Shown: positions 12,191 to 25,744 of the stretch, one piece after another
Position numbering within the stretch: the stretch's first letter is position 1
How the letters are laid out: each line of letters begins with the position of its first letter
NCBI RefSeq assembly: GCF_032854445.1
Contig: NC_088300.1
Span: 1,056,001 to 1,120,000, forward strand
DNA from: Liolophura sinensis
Lineage: Eukaryota; Mollusca; Polyplacophora; Chitonida; Chitonidae
Reading direction: 5' to 3'
Length of the DNA: 64,000 bases
The notes under the pieces: model-generated
What the model was told of the DNA's origin: nothing
Database searches by the model: none
Seen by the model: the letters and a program-made list of their open reading frames with translations, nothing else
Position numbers and translations under genes: made by a program

Positions 12191-13630
12191 TACACAAAGA
12201 AAGGCATCGCATGCTCGCCTGTAGAATGTCATGTCGAGGCGATTACGTAAGACTAGCTCCAACCAATCCGGAATTGTCTACAATCTGTTTAAACTGCGGA
12301 GGTTCTGTACTAAGTGAATGTGTCCAGACTGATTATTTGAGGAATTCCTTTGACCGCACGACCGCATACCTTTTCCTGTGTCAGTACCTGGCCTTTGATT
12401 ATTACTTTTAACAAAACTATTAGTTTAATGGGGCAGAAGTTAGGTTGCATTGGAGTTTGGTGGAAACGGAAGGGGAAATTGGAGAGATTTTATCAATATC
12501 GTTGATCTTGATGAGTGTGTAATACAACATGACGGGGATTAGCGTACAGTACGGCTGACTGGACAGCCTGAACTGGCATCACTCTCTTTTCTCCCGGCAT
12601 TGTCGGGATTGCTGGCACAGCTGGCTCAGAAAATGTCAGGTGTCGCGTTACACCCAGGTCTATTGAATGCGGATGATAAGGGCTTGATTAATCGTGTATC
12701 CAGTGTCAGATTCCAACGGACAACTTCTGCCGGAAAAACATACGCAAACAAATGAATACTCTTAGGTAGTGAATTTCACACCAGAACATGGATTAAAATT
12801 TGTCGACCTTATGTAGTAACTCAAACAGCACAATGCAAAGGAAATAATGTGGTCGGTATCTTCTATAGTCTGTTTGAGTCAATAATGCAGTTAATTGACA
12901 AAATCCGTGTACATATTCATAAACTTTAACTCTAGCGTCTAAACTATATGTCTACATCGCAGGTTTATTCCGATTATTTACCTACTAGTATATGTGCATA
13001 CATATCTCTGGGGAATACTTCATGGATATGACGTCATTCCATCACGCGCCAAGGGACATTGTTTCATGCTCCAGAATTTAATCATTCGTAGTTTGGCTAT
13101 CGCAGTCTGCAATACAATAACCTTGTCGTCTCTTGGCAGGCTTCCGCGCCGCCAGAGACGGCTCGAGCTTAAAGCCGTCAACACGCAGTCTCATCCAGAC
13201 ATCTTCAGTTAATTTGCCCAGCAACTCCATTAATTCTGTGTTATGGCTGTGTTACCAACTTTGTTCACAAGTTGTGTCTGCGTGGTTGAGATGAGGGAAT
13301 TCTCAGTTGAGTTTTATATGAGATAGGAAATCACTGTTTATAGGAGGAGGAATTGAACATTGTATGCATAACCGTACACAATATTTAAGAGGCGTCTAAT
13401 GTTGAGAGAGAAACTGGCCTGCATATTTAAATTTTCAAGAGGCAATATTCAACGATCTCGTACTAATATCCCATATGACGTGCGTTTATTTCACGGCAGT
13501 TACTTCCCTTTGTTAGCTCTCCGACGTCTGCTTGCTCGTAAAGTAAACAAAGGTTATAGCTCCGTTGTCGACGTACAAATTCGGGGATTTAAACAAAATC
13601 CGAAAGGTACGCAATAGTAAAATGTATGGT
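12191..13630. other. Unique non-coding DNA
   Basis: No supported gene. Small open frames around 12211, 12994 and 13399 show no domain, no signal peptide and no splice context that I can defend. Confidence 0.35.
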
Positions 13631-13631
13631 G

Positions 13632-13741
13632 CATGCTGTGGGATGGGATAAGAGGAATTGTCAGCTCTCGATATTCAGCTATGTATAAACAATACCAGTT
13701 ATCTCGAGGTCATAATTCCTCATACCCTCTCCCACAGTATG
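13632..13741. mobile_element. Inverted-repeat element, possible MITE
   Basis: CATGCTGTGGGATGGGATAA at the left and, inverted, the segment ending CTCCCACAGTATG at the right form imperfect 28-bp inverted repeats (13632-13659, 13714-13741) around a 54-bp centre. The whole is about 110 bp. No clear target duplication, so mobility is inference. Confidence 0.45.
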
Positions 13742-13884
13742 TACTATCTGTATTATATACACTAAACAAAATGTTCTGATTGTGTGATATGACGATATCC
13801 TGATATGTTGTTCCAGATATAATGTTGAGGAAGGCAGTTTTGACGTGTAATAAACTATTTTGCCTAAATGACGTCAAGGCGGTT

Positions 13885-14805
13885 TCATAATGTCATACGG
13901 CTACATCTCAAGGCTGGGTAACGTCATTTGGCTACATCTCCAGGCTGGGTAACGTCATTTGGCTACATCTCCAGGCTGGGTAACGTCATTTGGCTACATC
14001 TCCAGGCTGGGTAACGTCATTTGGCTACATCCAGGCTGGGTAACGTCATTTGGCTACATCTCCAGGCTAGGTAATGTCACGTGGCCACGTCTCCAGGCTG
14101 GGTAACGTCATGTGGCTACATCTCCAGGCTGGGTAACGTCATTCGGCTACATCCAGGCTGGGTAACGTCATTTGGCTACATCTCCAGGCTAGGTAATGTC
14201 ACGTGGCCACATCTCCAGGTTGGATAACGTCATGTGGCTACATCTCCAGGCTGGATAACGTCATGTGGCTACATCTCCAGGCTGGATAACGTCACGTGGC
14301 TACATCTCCAGGCTGGGTAACGTCATGTGGCTACATCTCCAGGCTGGATAACGTCACGTGGCTACATCTCCATGCTGGATAACGTCACGTGGTTACATCT
14401 CCAGGCTGGATAACGTCATGTGGCTACATCTCCAGGCTGGATAACGTCATGTGGCTACATCTCTACGCTGGGTAACGCCATGTGGCTGCATCTCCAGGCT
14501 GGATAACGTCACGTGGCTACATCTCCAGGCTGGATAACGTCACGTGGCTACATCTCCAGGCTGGAAAACGTCACGTGGCTACATCTCCAGGCTGGATAAC
14601 GTCATGTGGCTACATCTCTACGCTGGGTAACGCCATGTGGCTGCATCTCCAGGCTGGATAACGTCACGTGGCTACATCTCCAGGCTGGATAACGTCACGT
14701 GGCTACATCTCCAGGCTGGAAAACGTCACGTGGCTACATCTCCAGGCTGGATAACGTCATGTGGCTACATCTCTACGCTGGGTAACGCCATGTGGCTACA
14801 TCTTT
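13885..14805. repeat. 31-bp minisatellite, ~29 copies
   Basis: Units of 31 bp containing GGCTACATCTCCAGGCTGG and ATAACGTCATGT. Near the right end a five-unit block marked by TCTCTACGCTGGGTAACGCC recurs at 155-bp spacing (about 14461, 14616, 14771), a second-level duplication. Confidence 0.95.
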
Positions 14806-15104
14806 ATCCACATCTCAGATACCTGACAATGGTCTATGCTTTAACCTGGACACTCGGGTTTCATCCACCTACTCTTTGGTCACATGGCTAGAGTACAGGA
14901 GGTGAAAACCAAGATAGGCGTTGAATCTGATTTAACCATTAAAAAAAACTGTGTCCAGACTTCAACTAGGATAATTTCGGTGTCCAGACTTCAACTAGGA
15001 TAATTTCGGTGTCCAACAGTACTTTAATCTTTAAGAATCACCATTTTGCCCATTTAATACTGTGTTATTTATCCCCTCCTGCTCCTGGATAATAACCCGG
15101 ATGC
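14806..15104. repeat. Spacer with a 29-bp tandem duplication
   Basis: At about 14951-15010 the segment GTGTCCAGACTTCAACTAGG...ATTTCG is present twice head to tail. Otherwise unique. Confidence 0.7.
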
Positions 15105-15325
15105 TCGACACTGTGAATGCACTAGCACCTGTGCTATGAATACACTAGCCCCTGTGCTATGAATAAGCTAGCACCTGTGCTATGAATATACTGGCACCTG
15201 TGCTATGAATACACTAGCACCTGTGCTATGGATACACTAGCACCTGTGCTATGAATACACTAGCACTTGTTCTATGGATACACTAGCACCTGTGCTATGG
15301 ACACACTAGCCCCTGTGCTATACTA
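15105..15325. repeat. 23-bp minisatellite, ~9 copies
   Basis: Units of 23 bp of the type CACTAGCACCTGTGCTATGA with few substitutions. Confidence 0.9.
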
Positions 15326-15469
15326 TAATGGCGGGTTTACACATGGTTCCGCTTAATCCTTTTTTTCCGCTTAATCCGGGATGAGAGGCTGTCTTTATGT
15401 CTAATTCCATCTAATACTGTCAGCGGGGAACCCAGTCCTGTTTCCTTTAAGCCTGTATATTCAGCTGAT

Positions 15470-15535
15470 TATCCTAATCCCGGAACTAATCCTAATCCCG
15501 GAACTAATCCTAATCCCGGAACTAATCCTAATACA
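15470..15535. repeat. 18-bp minisatellite, ~4 copies
   Basis: Short array of ACTAATCCTAATCCCGGA, 18 bp per copy. Confidence 0.9.
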
Positions 15536-15544
15536 TGTCCTCTT

Positions 15545-16990
15545 CCACTAACAAGGTGCTATGTAGGATATATCCTACCGATATCGCTCAACTCAGTCAA
15601 ATGTCATGCTTTCATTTATTTACTACATGAAGAATCCTTGACAATCCTCCATATATCTAATGCCAAAAAACCGTCAAAACAACAACTGACAAATACAACT
15701 TGAATCGAAATAAAAAAACAAAGCTTCATTTATAACCCGCCCAGGTAGTTGCCTAAATAAATATAAATGAACAGTATCGCTAAACGTATGTTTAAAATAA
15801 GATGGCGATTAGGGCAATTAAGACAGACACATCAAAGCTATAGAGGTGTCAAGTACAAGGGACACATGGTAAATAGGAAAATGAAATAACGTAAGGTTTG
15901 AGAGTGGTCACATTGTTTCGCAAAAACAAAGAACAGCTTTACATGCATATAACTATCAGTTAAAAGCAATCACTGGCTTATTTGTATTCTGCTTTAGAAT
16001 TAGAGAATTGCGGCATGTGGATTTCGATTTATCCCCGTTTTCCCCTAGTACACCCTAAAGACTAAGTCACAATGAAGTCTTTGTTTTTCCGAGTTCCACT
16101 ACTTGTGTATTACGTAAAACTGGATTGGTATTTGTAGAAGGTTATTATATTACCGCTGCTGGTTATACACATTTCTGAAAACAATGTTCTCAAGGGGAGA
16201 TGCCTGTCAGAATGATTTTTATGTTTTACATACGTTTATAGATTGAGGAGCCTATACACCAGCGAAATCTGGTCTCACGGCGAATATGGTATCAATAACT
16301 TTAATTATATGGAAAATCTCATCCTCTAATATTATGGCAGAATTCAATTATTTCGTTGTATTTCAACAGTAATCGAAGTGTCCAAATCACAGGTCGTCAA
16401 TCAGTAAATAATATCCAAAGTTAACGTTTTCATATAATTTGAGATCAGATGTCGGAAAGATGTACGTGTGTAAAATCCAATACTTCAGATCCACATCACT
16501 TTATGTTTAAATGTTGAAAAGTAGTAGTGCAAATTTGTACCGTAGTATAAGGCTGAAAAAAATACAAAGGCATACAAGATACGCTTTTATTGCAGATGTT
16601 CACATAAACAATGCGGCGGTATTAAAACTGCAATGTACTTATACGATTCTTACACCTGGGTTAAGCGGAGTTAATAAACAGCGCCATAGATCTTTCTCAA
16701 ACAAAAAAACTCAACAACCGTGGGAGCATTGTAATCGTTATATGACCAAATCGAGGTATCGCTAGGTTTGTGCTGTTTCGGTTGGACGTGTGGGCGAGAT
16801 TTCTTACACCTTGTTGGAGATTAATGCGTTGTTACTCGTTGTTACCCGTTGTTAGAGATGTAAACCTACAAGGACTTATTATCTTCTGAACATTAATTTA
16901 TCTGTGTGATGTTTAAAGTCGCGCTAAAGTTTCAGCTTACATGAAGGCGGTCGGGTTTGTGGGTGGAGGCAATTGCATTTGTTGAGGATG
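15545..16990. other. Unique non-coding DNA
   Basis: No gene recognised. The open frame at 16511-16765 has no domain, no homopolymer bias and no splice site arrangement that would support it. Confidence 0.4.
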
Positions 16991-16994
16991 TATA

Positions 16995-19900
16995 TGTATC
17001 TTATTTTGCTAAAGCCAAAGCTGGATGATGTGTCTGGTTTACTAAAGCCAAAGTTAGCTGATGTATCTGGTTTTACTAAAGCCAAATCGAGATGATGTAT
17101 CTGGTTTTACTAAAGCCAAAGTTAGATGATGTGTCTGGTTTACTAAAACCAAATTTAGATGATGTATCTGGTTTACTAAAACCAAAGTTAGATGATGTAG
17201 CTGGTTTTACTAAAGCCAAAGTTAGATGATGTATCTGGTTTTACTAAAGCCAAAGCTAGATGATGTATCTGGTTTTACTAAAGCCAAAGCTGGATAATGT
17301 ATCTGGTTTTACTAAAGCCAAAGTTGGATGATGTATCTGGTTTTACTAAAGCCAAAGCTAGATGATGTATCTGGTTTTACTAAAGCCAAAGTTAGATGAT
17401 GTTTCTGGTTTTACTAAAGTCAAAGCTAGATGATGTATCTGGTTTTACTAAAGCCAAATCTAGATGATGTATCTGGTTTTACTAAAGCCAAAGCTGGATG
17501 ATGTATCTGGTTTTACTAAAGCCAAAGCTAGATGATGTATCTGGTTTTACTAAAGCCAAATTTAGATGATGTATCTGGTTTTACTAAAGCCAAATTTAGA
17601 TGATGTGTCTGGTTTTACTAAAGCCAAATCTAGATGATGTTTCTGGATTTACTAAAGTCAAAGCTAGATGATGTATCTGGTTTTACTAAAGCCAAAGCTA
17701 GATGATGTGTCTGGTTTTACTAAAGCCAAACCTGGATGATGTGTCTGGTTTACTAAAGCCAAATTTAGATGATGTATCTGGTTTTACTAAAGCCAAATTT
17801 AGATGATGTGTCTGGTTTTACTATAGCCAAAGCTAGATGATGTATCTGGTTTTACTAAAGCCAAAGCTAGATGATGTATCTGGTTTTACTAAAGCCAAAG
17901 CTAAATGATGTACCTGGTTTTACTAAAGCCAAAGCTAGATGATGTACCTGGTTTTACTAAAGCCAAAGTTAGATGATGTATCTGGTTTTACTAAAGCCAA
18001 AGCTAGATGATGTATCTGGTTTTACTAAAGCCAAAGCTGGATGATGTATCTGGTTTTACTAAAGCCAAAGCTAGATGATGTACCTGGTTTTACTAAAGCC
18101 AAAGCAAGATGATGTACCTGGTTTTACTAAAGCCAAAGTTAGATGATGTATCTGGTTTTACTAAAGCCAAAGCTAGATGATGTATCTGGTTTTACTAAAG
18201 CCAAATCTAGATGATGTATCTGGTTTTACTAAAGCGAAAGCTAGATGATGTATCTGGTTTACTAAAGCCAAATTTAGATGATGTGTCTGGTTTTAGTAAA
18301 GCCAAATTTAGATGATGTGTCTGGTTTTACTAAAGCTAAAGCTAGAGGATGTATCTGGTTTTACTAAAGCCAAAGCTAGATGATGTGTCTGGTTTTACTA
18401 AAGCCAAAGCTGGATGATGTGTCTGGTTTTACTAAAGCCATAGCGAGAAGATGTATCAGGTTTTACTAAAGCCAAAGTTAGATGATGTAGCTGGTTTTAC
18501 TAAAGCCAAAGTTAGATGATGTAGCTGGTTTTACTAAAGCCAAAGTTAGATGATGTAGCTGGTTTTACTAAAGCCAAAGTTGGATGATGTATCTGGTTTT
18601 ACTAAAGCCAAAGCTAGATGATGTATCTGGTTTTACTAAAGCCAAAGCTAGATGATGTATCTGGTTTTACTAAAGCCAAAGCTGGATAATGTATCTGGTT
18701 TTACTAAAGCCAAAGTTGGATGATGTATCTGGTTTTACTAAAGCCAAAGCTAGATGATGTATCTGGTTTTACTAAAGCCAAAGTTAGATGATGTTTCTGG
18801 TTTTACTAAAGTCAAAGCTAGATGATGTATCTGGTTTTACTAAAGCCAAAGCTAGATGATGTATCTGGTTTTACTAAAGCCAAAGCTGGATGATGTATCT
18901 GGTTTTACTAAAGCCAAAGCTAGATGATGTATCTGGTTTTACTAAAGCCAAATTTAGATGATGTATCTGGTTTTACTAAAGCCAAATTTAGATGATGTGT
19001 CTGGTTTTACTAAAGCCAAATCTAGATGATGTTTCTGGATTTACTAAAGTCAAAGCTAGATGATGTATCTGGTTTTACTAAAGCCAAAGCTAGATGATGT
19101 GTCTGGTTTTACTAAAGCCAAACCTGGATGATGTGTCTGGTTTACTAAAGCCAAATTTAGATGATGTATCTGGTTTTACTAAAGCCAAATTTAGATGATG
19201 TGTCTGGTTTTACTATAGCCAAAGCTAGATGATGTATCTGGTTTTACTAAAGCCAAAGCTAGATGATGTATCTGGTTTTACTAAAGCCAAAGCTAAATGA
19301 TGTACCTGGTTTTACTAAAGCCAAAGCTAGATGATGTACCTGGTTTTACTAAAGCCAAAGTTAGATGATGTATCTGGTTTTACTAAAGCCAAAGCTAGAT
19401 GATGTATCTGGTTTTACTAAAGCCAAAGCTGGATGATGTATCTGGTTTTACTAAAGCCAAAGCTAGATGATGTACCTGGTTTTACTAAAGCCAAAGCTAG
19501 ATGATGTACCTGGTTTTACTAAAGCCAAAGTTAGATGATGTATCTGGTTTTACTAAAGCCAAAGCTAGATGATGTATCTGGTTTTACTAAAGCCAAATCT
19601 AGATGATGTATCTGGTTTTACTAAAGCGAAAGCTAGATGATGTATCTGGTTTACTAAAGCCAAATTTAGATGATGTGTCTGGTTTTAGTAAAGCCAAATT
19701 TAGATGATGTGTCTGGTTTTACTAAAGCCAAAGCTAGAGGATGTATCTGGTTTTACTAAAGCCAAAGCTAGATGATGTGTCTGGTTTTACTAAAGCCAAA
19801 GCTGGATGATGTATCTGGATTTACTAAAGTCAAAGCTAGATGATGTACCTGGTTTTACTGAAGCCAAAGCTAGATGATGTGTCTGGTTTTACTGAAGCCA

Positions 19901-22400
19901 AAGTTAGATGATGTATCTGGTTTTACTAAAGCCAAAGCTGGAGGATGTATCTGGTTTTACTAAAGCCAAAGTTAGATGATGTATCTGGTTTTACTAAAGC
20001 CAAAGTTAGATGATGTACCTGGTTTTACTAAAGCCAAAGCTAGATGATGTACCTGGTTTTACTGAAGCCAAAGTTAGGTGATGTATCTGGTTTTACTAAA
20101 GCCAAAGCTAGATGATGTATCTGGTTTTACTAAAGCCAGAGTTAGATGATGTGTCTGGTTTTACTAAAGCCAAAGCTGGATGATGTGTCTGGTTTACTAA
20201 AGCCAAATTTAAATGATGTATCTGGTTTTACTAAAGCCAAATTTAGATGATGTGTCTGGTTTTACTATAGCCAAAGCTAGATGATGTATCTGGTTTTACT
20301 AAAGCCAAAGCTAGATGATGTATCTGGTTTTACTAAAGCCAAAGCTTAATGATGTGCCTGGTTTTACTAAAGCCAAAGCTAGATGATGTACCTGGTTTTA
20401 CTAAAGCCAAAGCTAGATGATGTATCTGGTTTTACTAAAGCCAAATCTAGATGATGTATCTGGTTTTACTAAGGCCAAAGCTAGATGATGTATCTGGTTT
20501 TACTAAAGCCAAAGCTAGATGATGTGTCTGGTTTTACTAAAGCCAAAGCTAGATGATGTACCTGGTTTTACTGAAGCCAAAGTTAGATGATGTATCTGGT
20601 TTTACTAAAGCCAAAGCTAGATGATGTATCTGGTTTTACTAAAGCCAAAGGTGGATGATGTGTCTGGTTTTACTAAAGCCAAAGCTAGATGATGTATCTG
20701 GTTTTACTAAAGCCAAAGCTAGATGATGTACCTGGTTTACTAAAGCCAAAGCTAGATGATGTATCTGGTTTTACTAAAGCCAAAGGTAGATGATGTGTCT
20801 GGTTTTAGTAAAGCCAAATTTAGATGATGTGTCTGGTTTTACTAAAGCCAAAGCTAGAGGATGTATCTGGTTTTACTAAAGCCAAAGCTAGATGATGTGT
20901 CTGGTTTTGCTAAAGCCAAAGCTGGATGATGTGTCTGGTTTTACTAAAGCCATAGCGAGATGATGTATCAGGTTTTAGTAAAGCCAAAGCTAGATGATGT
21001 ATCTGGTTTTACTAAAGCCAAAGTTAGATGATGTATCTGGATTTACTAAAGCCAAAGTTAGATGATGTACCTGGTTTTACTAAAGCCAAAGCTAGATGAT
21101 GTACCTGGTTTTACTGAAGCCAAAGCTAGATGATGTGTCTCGTTTTACTAAAGCCAAAGCTAGATGATGTATCTGGTTTTACTAAAGCCAAAGCTGGAGG
21201 ATGTATCTGGTTTTACTAAAGCCAAAGCTGGATGATGTGTCTGGTTTTACTGAAGCCAAAGTTAGATGATGTATCTGGTTTTACTAAAGCCAAATCTAGA
21301 TGATGTATCTGGTTTTGCTGAAGCCAAAGCTGGATGATGTATCTGGTTTTACTAAAGCCAAAGCTGGATGATATATCTGGTTTTACTAAAGCCAAAGCTG
21401 GATGATGTATCTGGTTTTACTAAAGCCAAAGCTAGATGATGTGTCTGGTGTTACTAAAGCCAAAGCTAGATGATGTGTCTGGTTTACTAAAGCCAAATTT
21501 AGATGATGTGTCTGGTTTACTAAAGCCAAATTTAGATGATGTACCTGGTTTTACTAAACCCATCGCTACATGATGTACCTGGTTTTACTAAAGCCAAATT
21601 TAGATGATGTATCTGGTTTTACTAAAGCCAAGCTAGATGATGTATCTGGTTTTACTAAAGCCAAAGTTAGATGATGTACCTGGTTTTACTATAGCCAAAT
21701 CTAGATGATGTGTCTGGTTTTACTAAAGCCAAATCTAGATGATGTATCTGGTTTTACTTAAGCCAAAGCTAGATGATGTATCTGGTTTTACTAAAGCCAA
21801 AGGTAGATGATGTATCTGGTTTTACCAAATCCAAAGCTAGATGATGTGTCTGGTTTTACTAAACCCATCGCTACATGATGTACCTGGTTTTACTATAGCC
21901 AAATTTAGATAATGTGTCTGGTTTTACTAAAGCCACAGCTAGCTGATGTATCTGGTTTTACTGAAACCAAAACTAGATGATGTGTATGTATCTGATTTTA
22001 CTTAAACTAAAGCTAGAGTATGAATATGTATCTGGTTTTACTAAAGCCATAGCTACATGATGTATCTGGTTTTAGTAAAGCCATAGCGAGATGATGATGT
22101 ATCGGGTTTAACTGAAACGAAAACTAGATGATATGTATGTATCTGGTGTTACTTAAACTAAAGCTAGATGATGAATATGTACCTGGTTTTACTAAAGCCA
22201 TAGCGAGATGATGTATCTGGTTTTACTAAAGCCAAAGCGAGATGATGAATCTGGTTTTACTAAAGCCAAATCTGGATGATATATCTGGTTTTACTAAAGC
22301 CAAAACTGGATGATGTATCTGGTTTTACTAAACCCACAGCTAGACGATGTATCTGGTTTTACTTAAGCTAAAGCTAGAGGTTGTTTATATATCCGGTTTT
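16995..22400. repeat. Giant 34-bp minisatellite, ~158 copies
   Basis: Units of 34 bp containing TTTTACTAAAGCCAAAG and AGATGATGTATCTGG; some copies are 33 bp through loss of one T. The variant order over about 17.25-18.42 kb is repeated at about 18.64-19.81 kb with a constant offset of 1,392 bp (about 41 units). A further part recurs with an offset near 2.5 kb. Both edges show more decayed units, the right edge with insertions such as GTATGTATC. Confidence 0.97.
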
Positions 22401-23435
22401 ACTAAAACTGCCGTGGTGCTTATGTCAAATTATACGGACAGCCACAGTGAATGTTCCAGTGGGTATTTCCCCCAGTGTGCCTGGGTGTTTATGTCAATGG
22501 CTGACCACATCGGCTGTAATGTAAACCGAAGTGCTTGAACACTTATCCATGACCCGAGATGGCGGGAATTAGTGTGCGTAAGACGAGAGGTTGTAAATGA
22601 GCTGACATAGCTCTGGATGAGGGACCGTCTGCTCTCAAAGATAGGTGTCCGTCCCTCGGGAAGAAAACTCAGACGACATATCATTTATTCAAACGGTGAA
22701 ACATGACTGATGCTAATGCGCTGACGATCTGATGCCATTTTAGAGTCCTCTTTCTTGTGAGCCGGGTGCCGATTGTGTCTCCCTGGGGGAGTGTAACACC
22801 CCGTTTAAACGCTAAGCCGTTTACATAAGCCATCTGTACCGGCATACTCCGCTCACAGTATAGACACTACTAATGGCTGCTGATTCACGGAAGAACGCTA
22901 AAGCTTACAGTTATCAACGAGGTGTCTGTTTCTTCATGTTACTTCCTGGATAAATAAGGTGGGGTTTAATAAAATCACCGCCTGTCCATTAATACAAATA
23001 CACAAACTAATCCACAAAAATACACATCATTCATACCCATTCAGGTGCAGAGAAGCTTCAGCTGTAGTTTCTGCAACGTCCACACCCAAGGGGTTTGAGT
23101 GAGGCTAACAAAGTTGACGCTTTTTGTCGAACTCACTGAGTCAGCTTCCATGAAGAAACTTTGATTCCATCCAACACCCAAGACCGCAAACTCAGCTACT
23201 CTAGCGTAAACAAGATAATTGTACTGATGAGTCTCAACAGTCTGTAAGCAGACTGCCTTAGCAAACGAGCTATGGGTGTAGGAGTTTTAATAGATTTGAA
23301 ACACTTTGAAGACTTGGTGGCAGATGAGGTGCACCTGAAACTGACACGAAAGAACTTTAGACATTGCTAAAAAGAAACTTCAAGCAAGAATATTTAATAT
23401 GATGACATGATGAAGTCCACCTATCAATACATTAC
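22401..23435. other. Unique spacer between two large arrays
   Basis: No supported gene. Short frames on both strands around 22347-22684 overlap each other and carry no recognisable domain. Confidence 0.4.
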
Positions 23436-23436
23436 T

Positions 23437-25715
23437 CTGTTAAATGGTTAATCTACTCAATGATGAGAAGATATCCTTTACAGAAAATGGTTAATCTACT
23501 CAGTGATGAGAAGATATCCTTTACAGAAAATGGTTAATCTACACAATGATGAGAAGATATCCTTTACAGAAAATGGTAAATTTAATCAATGATGAGAAGA
23601 TATCCTTTACAGAAAATGGTTAATCTAATCAATGATGAAAAGATATCCTTTACAGAAAATGGTTAATCTAATCAATGATGAGAAGATATCCTTTACAGAA
23701 AATGGTTAATCTAATCAATGATGAGAAGATATCCTTTACAGAAAATGATTAATCCACTCGATGAGAAGATATCCTTTACAGAAAATGGTAAATCTAATCA
23801 ATGATGAGAAGATATCCTTTACAGAAAATGATTAATCCACTCAATGATGAGAAGATATCCTTTACAGAAAATGGTTAATCTAATCAATGATGAGAAGATA
23901 TCCTTTACAGAAAATGGTTAATCTAATCAATGATGAGAAGATATCCTTTACATAAAATGGTTAATCTACTCAACGATGAGAAGATATCCTTAAAGAAAAT
24001 GGTTAATCTACTCAATTATGAGAGGATATCCTTAACAGAAAATGGTTAATCTACTCAATGATGAGAAGATATTCTTTATAGAAAATGGTTAATCTAATCA
24101 ATGATGAGAAGATATCCTTTACAGATAATGGTTAATCTACTCAATGATGAGAAGATATCGTTTACAGAAAATGGTTAATCTACTCAATGATGAGAAGATA
24201 TCCTTTACAGAAAATGGTTAATCTACTCAGTGATGAAAAGGTATCATTTACAGAAAATGGTTAATCTACTCAATGATGAAAAGATATCCTTTACACAAAA
24301 TGGTTAATCTACTCAGTGATGAGAAGATATCCTTTACACAAAATGGTTAATCTACTCAGTGATGAGAAGATATCCTTTACAGAAAATGGTTAATCTACTC
24401 AATGATGAGAAGATATCCTTTACAGAAAATGGTTAATCTACTCAGTGATGAAAAGATATCCTTTACAGAAAATGGTTAATCTACTCAGTGATGAAAAGAT
24501 ATCCTTTACAGAAAATGATTAATCCACTCGATGAGAAGATATCCTTTACAGAAAATGGTTAATCTACTCAATGATGAGAAGATATCCTTTACAGAAAATG
24601 GTTAATCTACTCAATGATGAGAAGATATCGTTTACAGATAATGGTTCATCTACTCAATGATGATAAGATATCCTTTACAGAAAATGGTTAATCTACTCAG
24701 TGATGAAAAGATATCGTTTACAGAAAATGGTTAATCTACTCAGTGATGAGAAGATATCTTTTACAGAAGATGGTTAGTCTACTCAATGATGAGAGGATAT
24801 CCTTTACAAAAAATGATTAACCTACTCAATGATGAGAAGATATCGTTTACAGAAAATGGTTAATCTACTCAGTGATGAAAAGATATCGTTTACAGAAAAT
24901 GGTTAATCTTCTCAATGATGAGAAGATATCCTTTACAGAAAATGATTAACCTACTCAATGATGAGAAGATATCCTTTACAGAAAATGGTTAATCTAATCA
25001 ATGATGAGAAGATATCGTTTACAGAAAATGGTTAACCTATTCAGTGATGAAAAGATATCGTTTACAGAAAATGGTTAATCTACTCAATGATGAGAAGATA
25101 TCCTTTACAGAAAATGATTAACCTACTCAATGATGAGAAGATATCCTTTACAGAAAATGGTTAATCTACTCAATGATGAGAAGATATCCTTTACAGAAAA
25201 TGGTTAATCTACTCAATGATGAGAAGATATCCTTTACAGAAAATGGTTAATCTACTCAGTGATGAAAGGATATCCTTTACAGAAAATGGTTAATCTACTC
25301 AATGATGAGAAGACATCCTTTACAGAAAATGGTTAGTCTACTCAATGATGAGAAGATATCCTTTACAGAAAATGGTTAATCTACTCAATGATGAGAAGAT
25401 ATCGTTTACAGAAAATGGTTAATCTACTCAGTGATGAAAAGATATCCTTTACACAAAATGGTTAGTCTACTCAATGATGACAGGATATCCTTAACAGAAA
25501 ATGGTTAATCTGCTCAATGATGAGAAGATATTCTTTACAGAAAATGGTTAATCTACTCAATGATGAGAAGATATCCTTTACAGAAAATGATTAATCCACT
25601 CAATGATGAGAAGATATCCTTTACAGAAAATGGTTAATCTACTCAATGATGAGAAGATATCCTTTACAGAAAATGGTTAATCTAATCAATGATGAGAAGA
25701 TATCGTTTACAGAAA
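23437..25715. repeat. 43-bp minisatellite, ~53 copies
   Basis: Units of 43 bp containing ATGGTTAATCTACTCAATGA and GAAGATATCCTTTACAG. Variants: CTAATCAATG, CAGTGATGAAAAG, and a shortened ATTAATCCACTCGATGAG copy that occurs twice (about 23747, 24515), suggesting block duplication. Confidence 0.95.
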
Positions 25716-25744
25716 TTTATACAGACACGACTTGCAGCTGTGCC

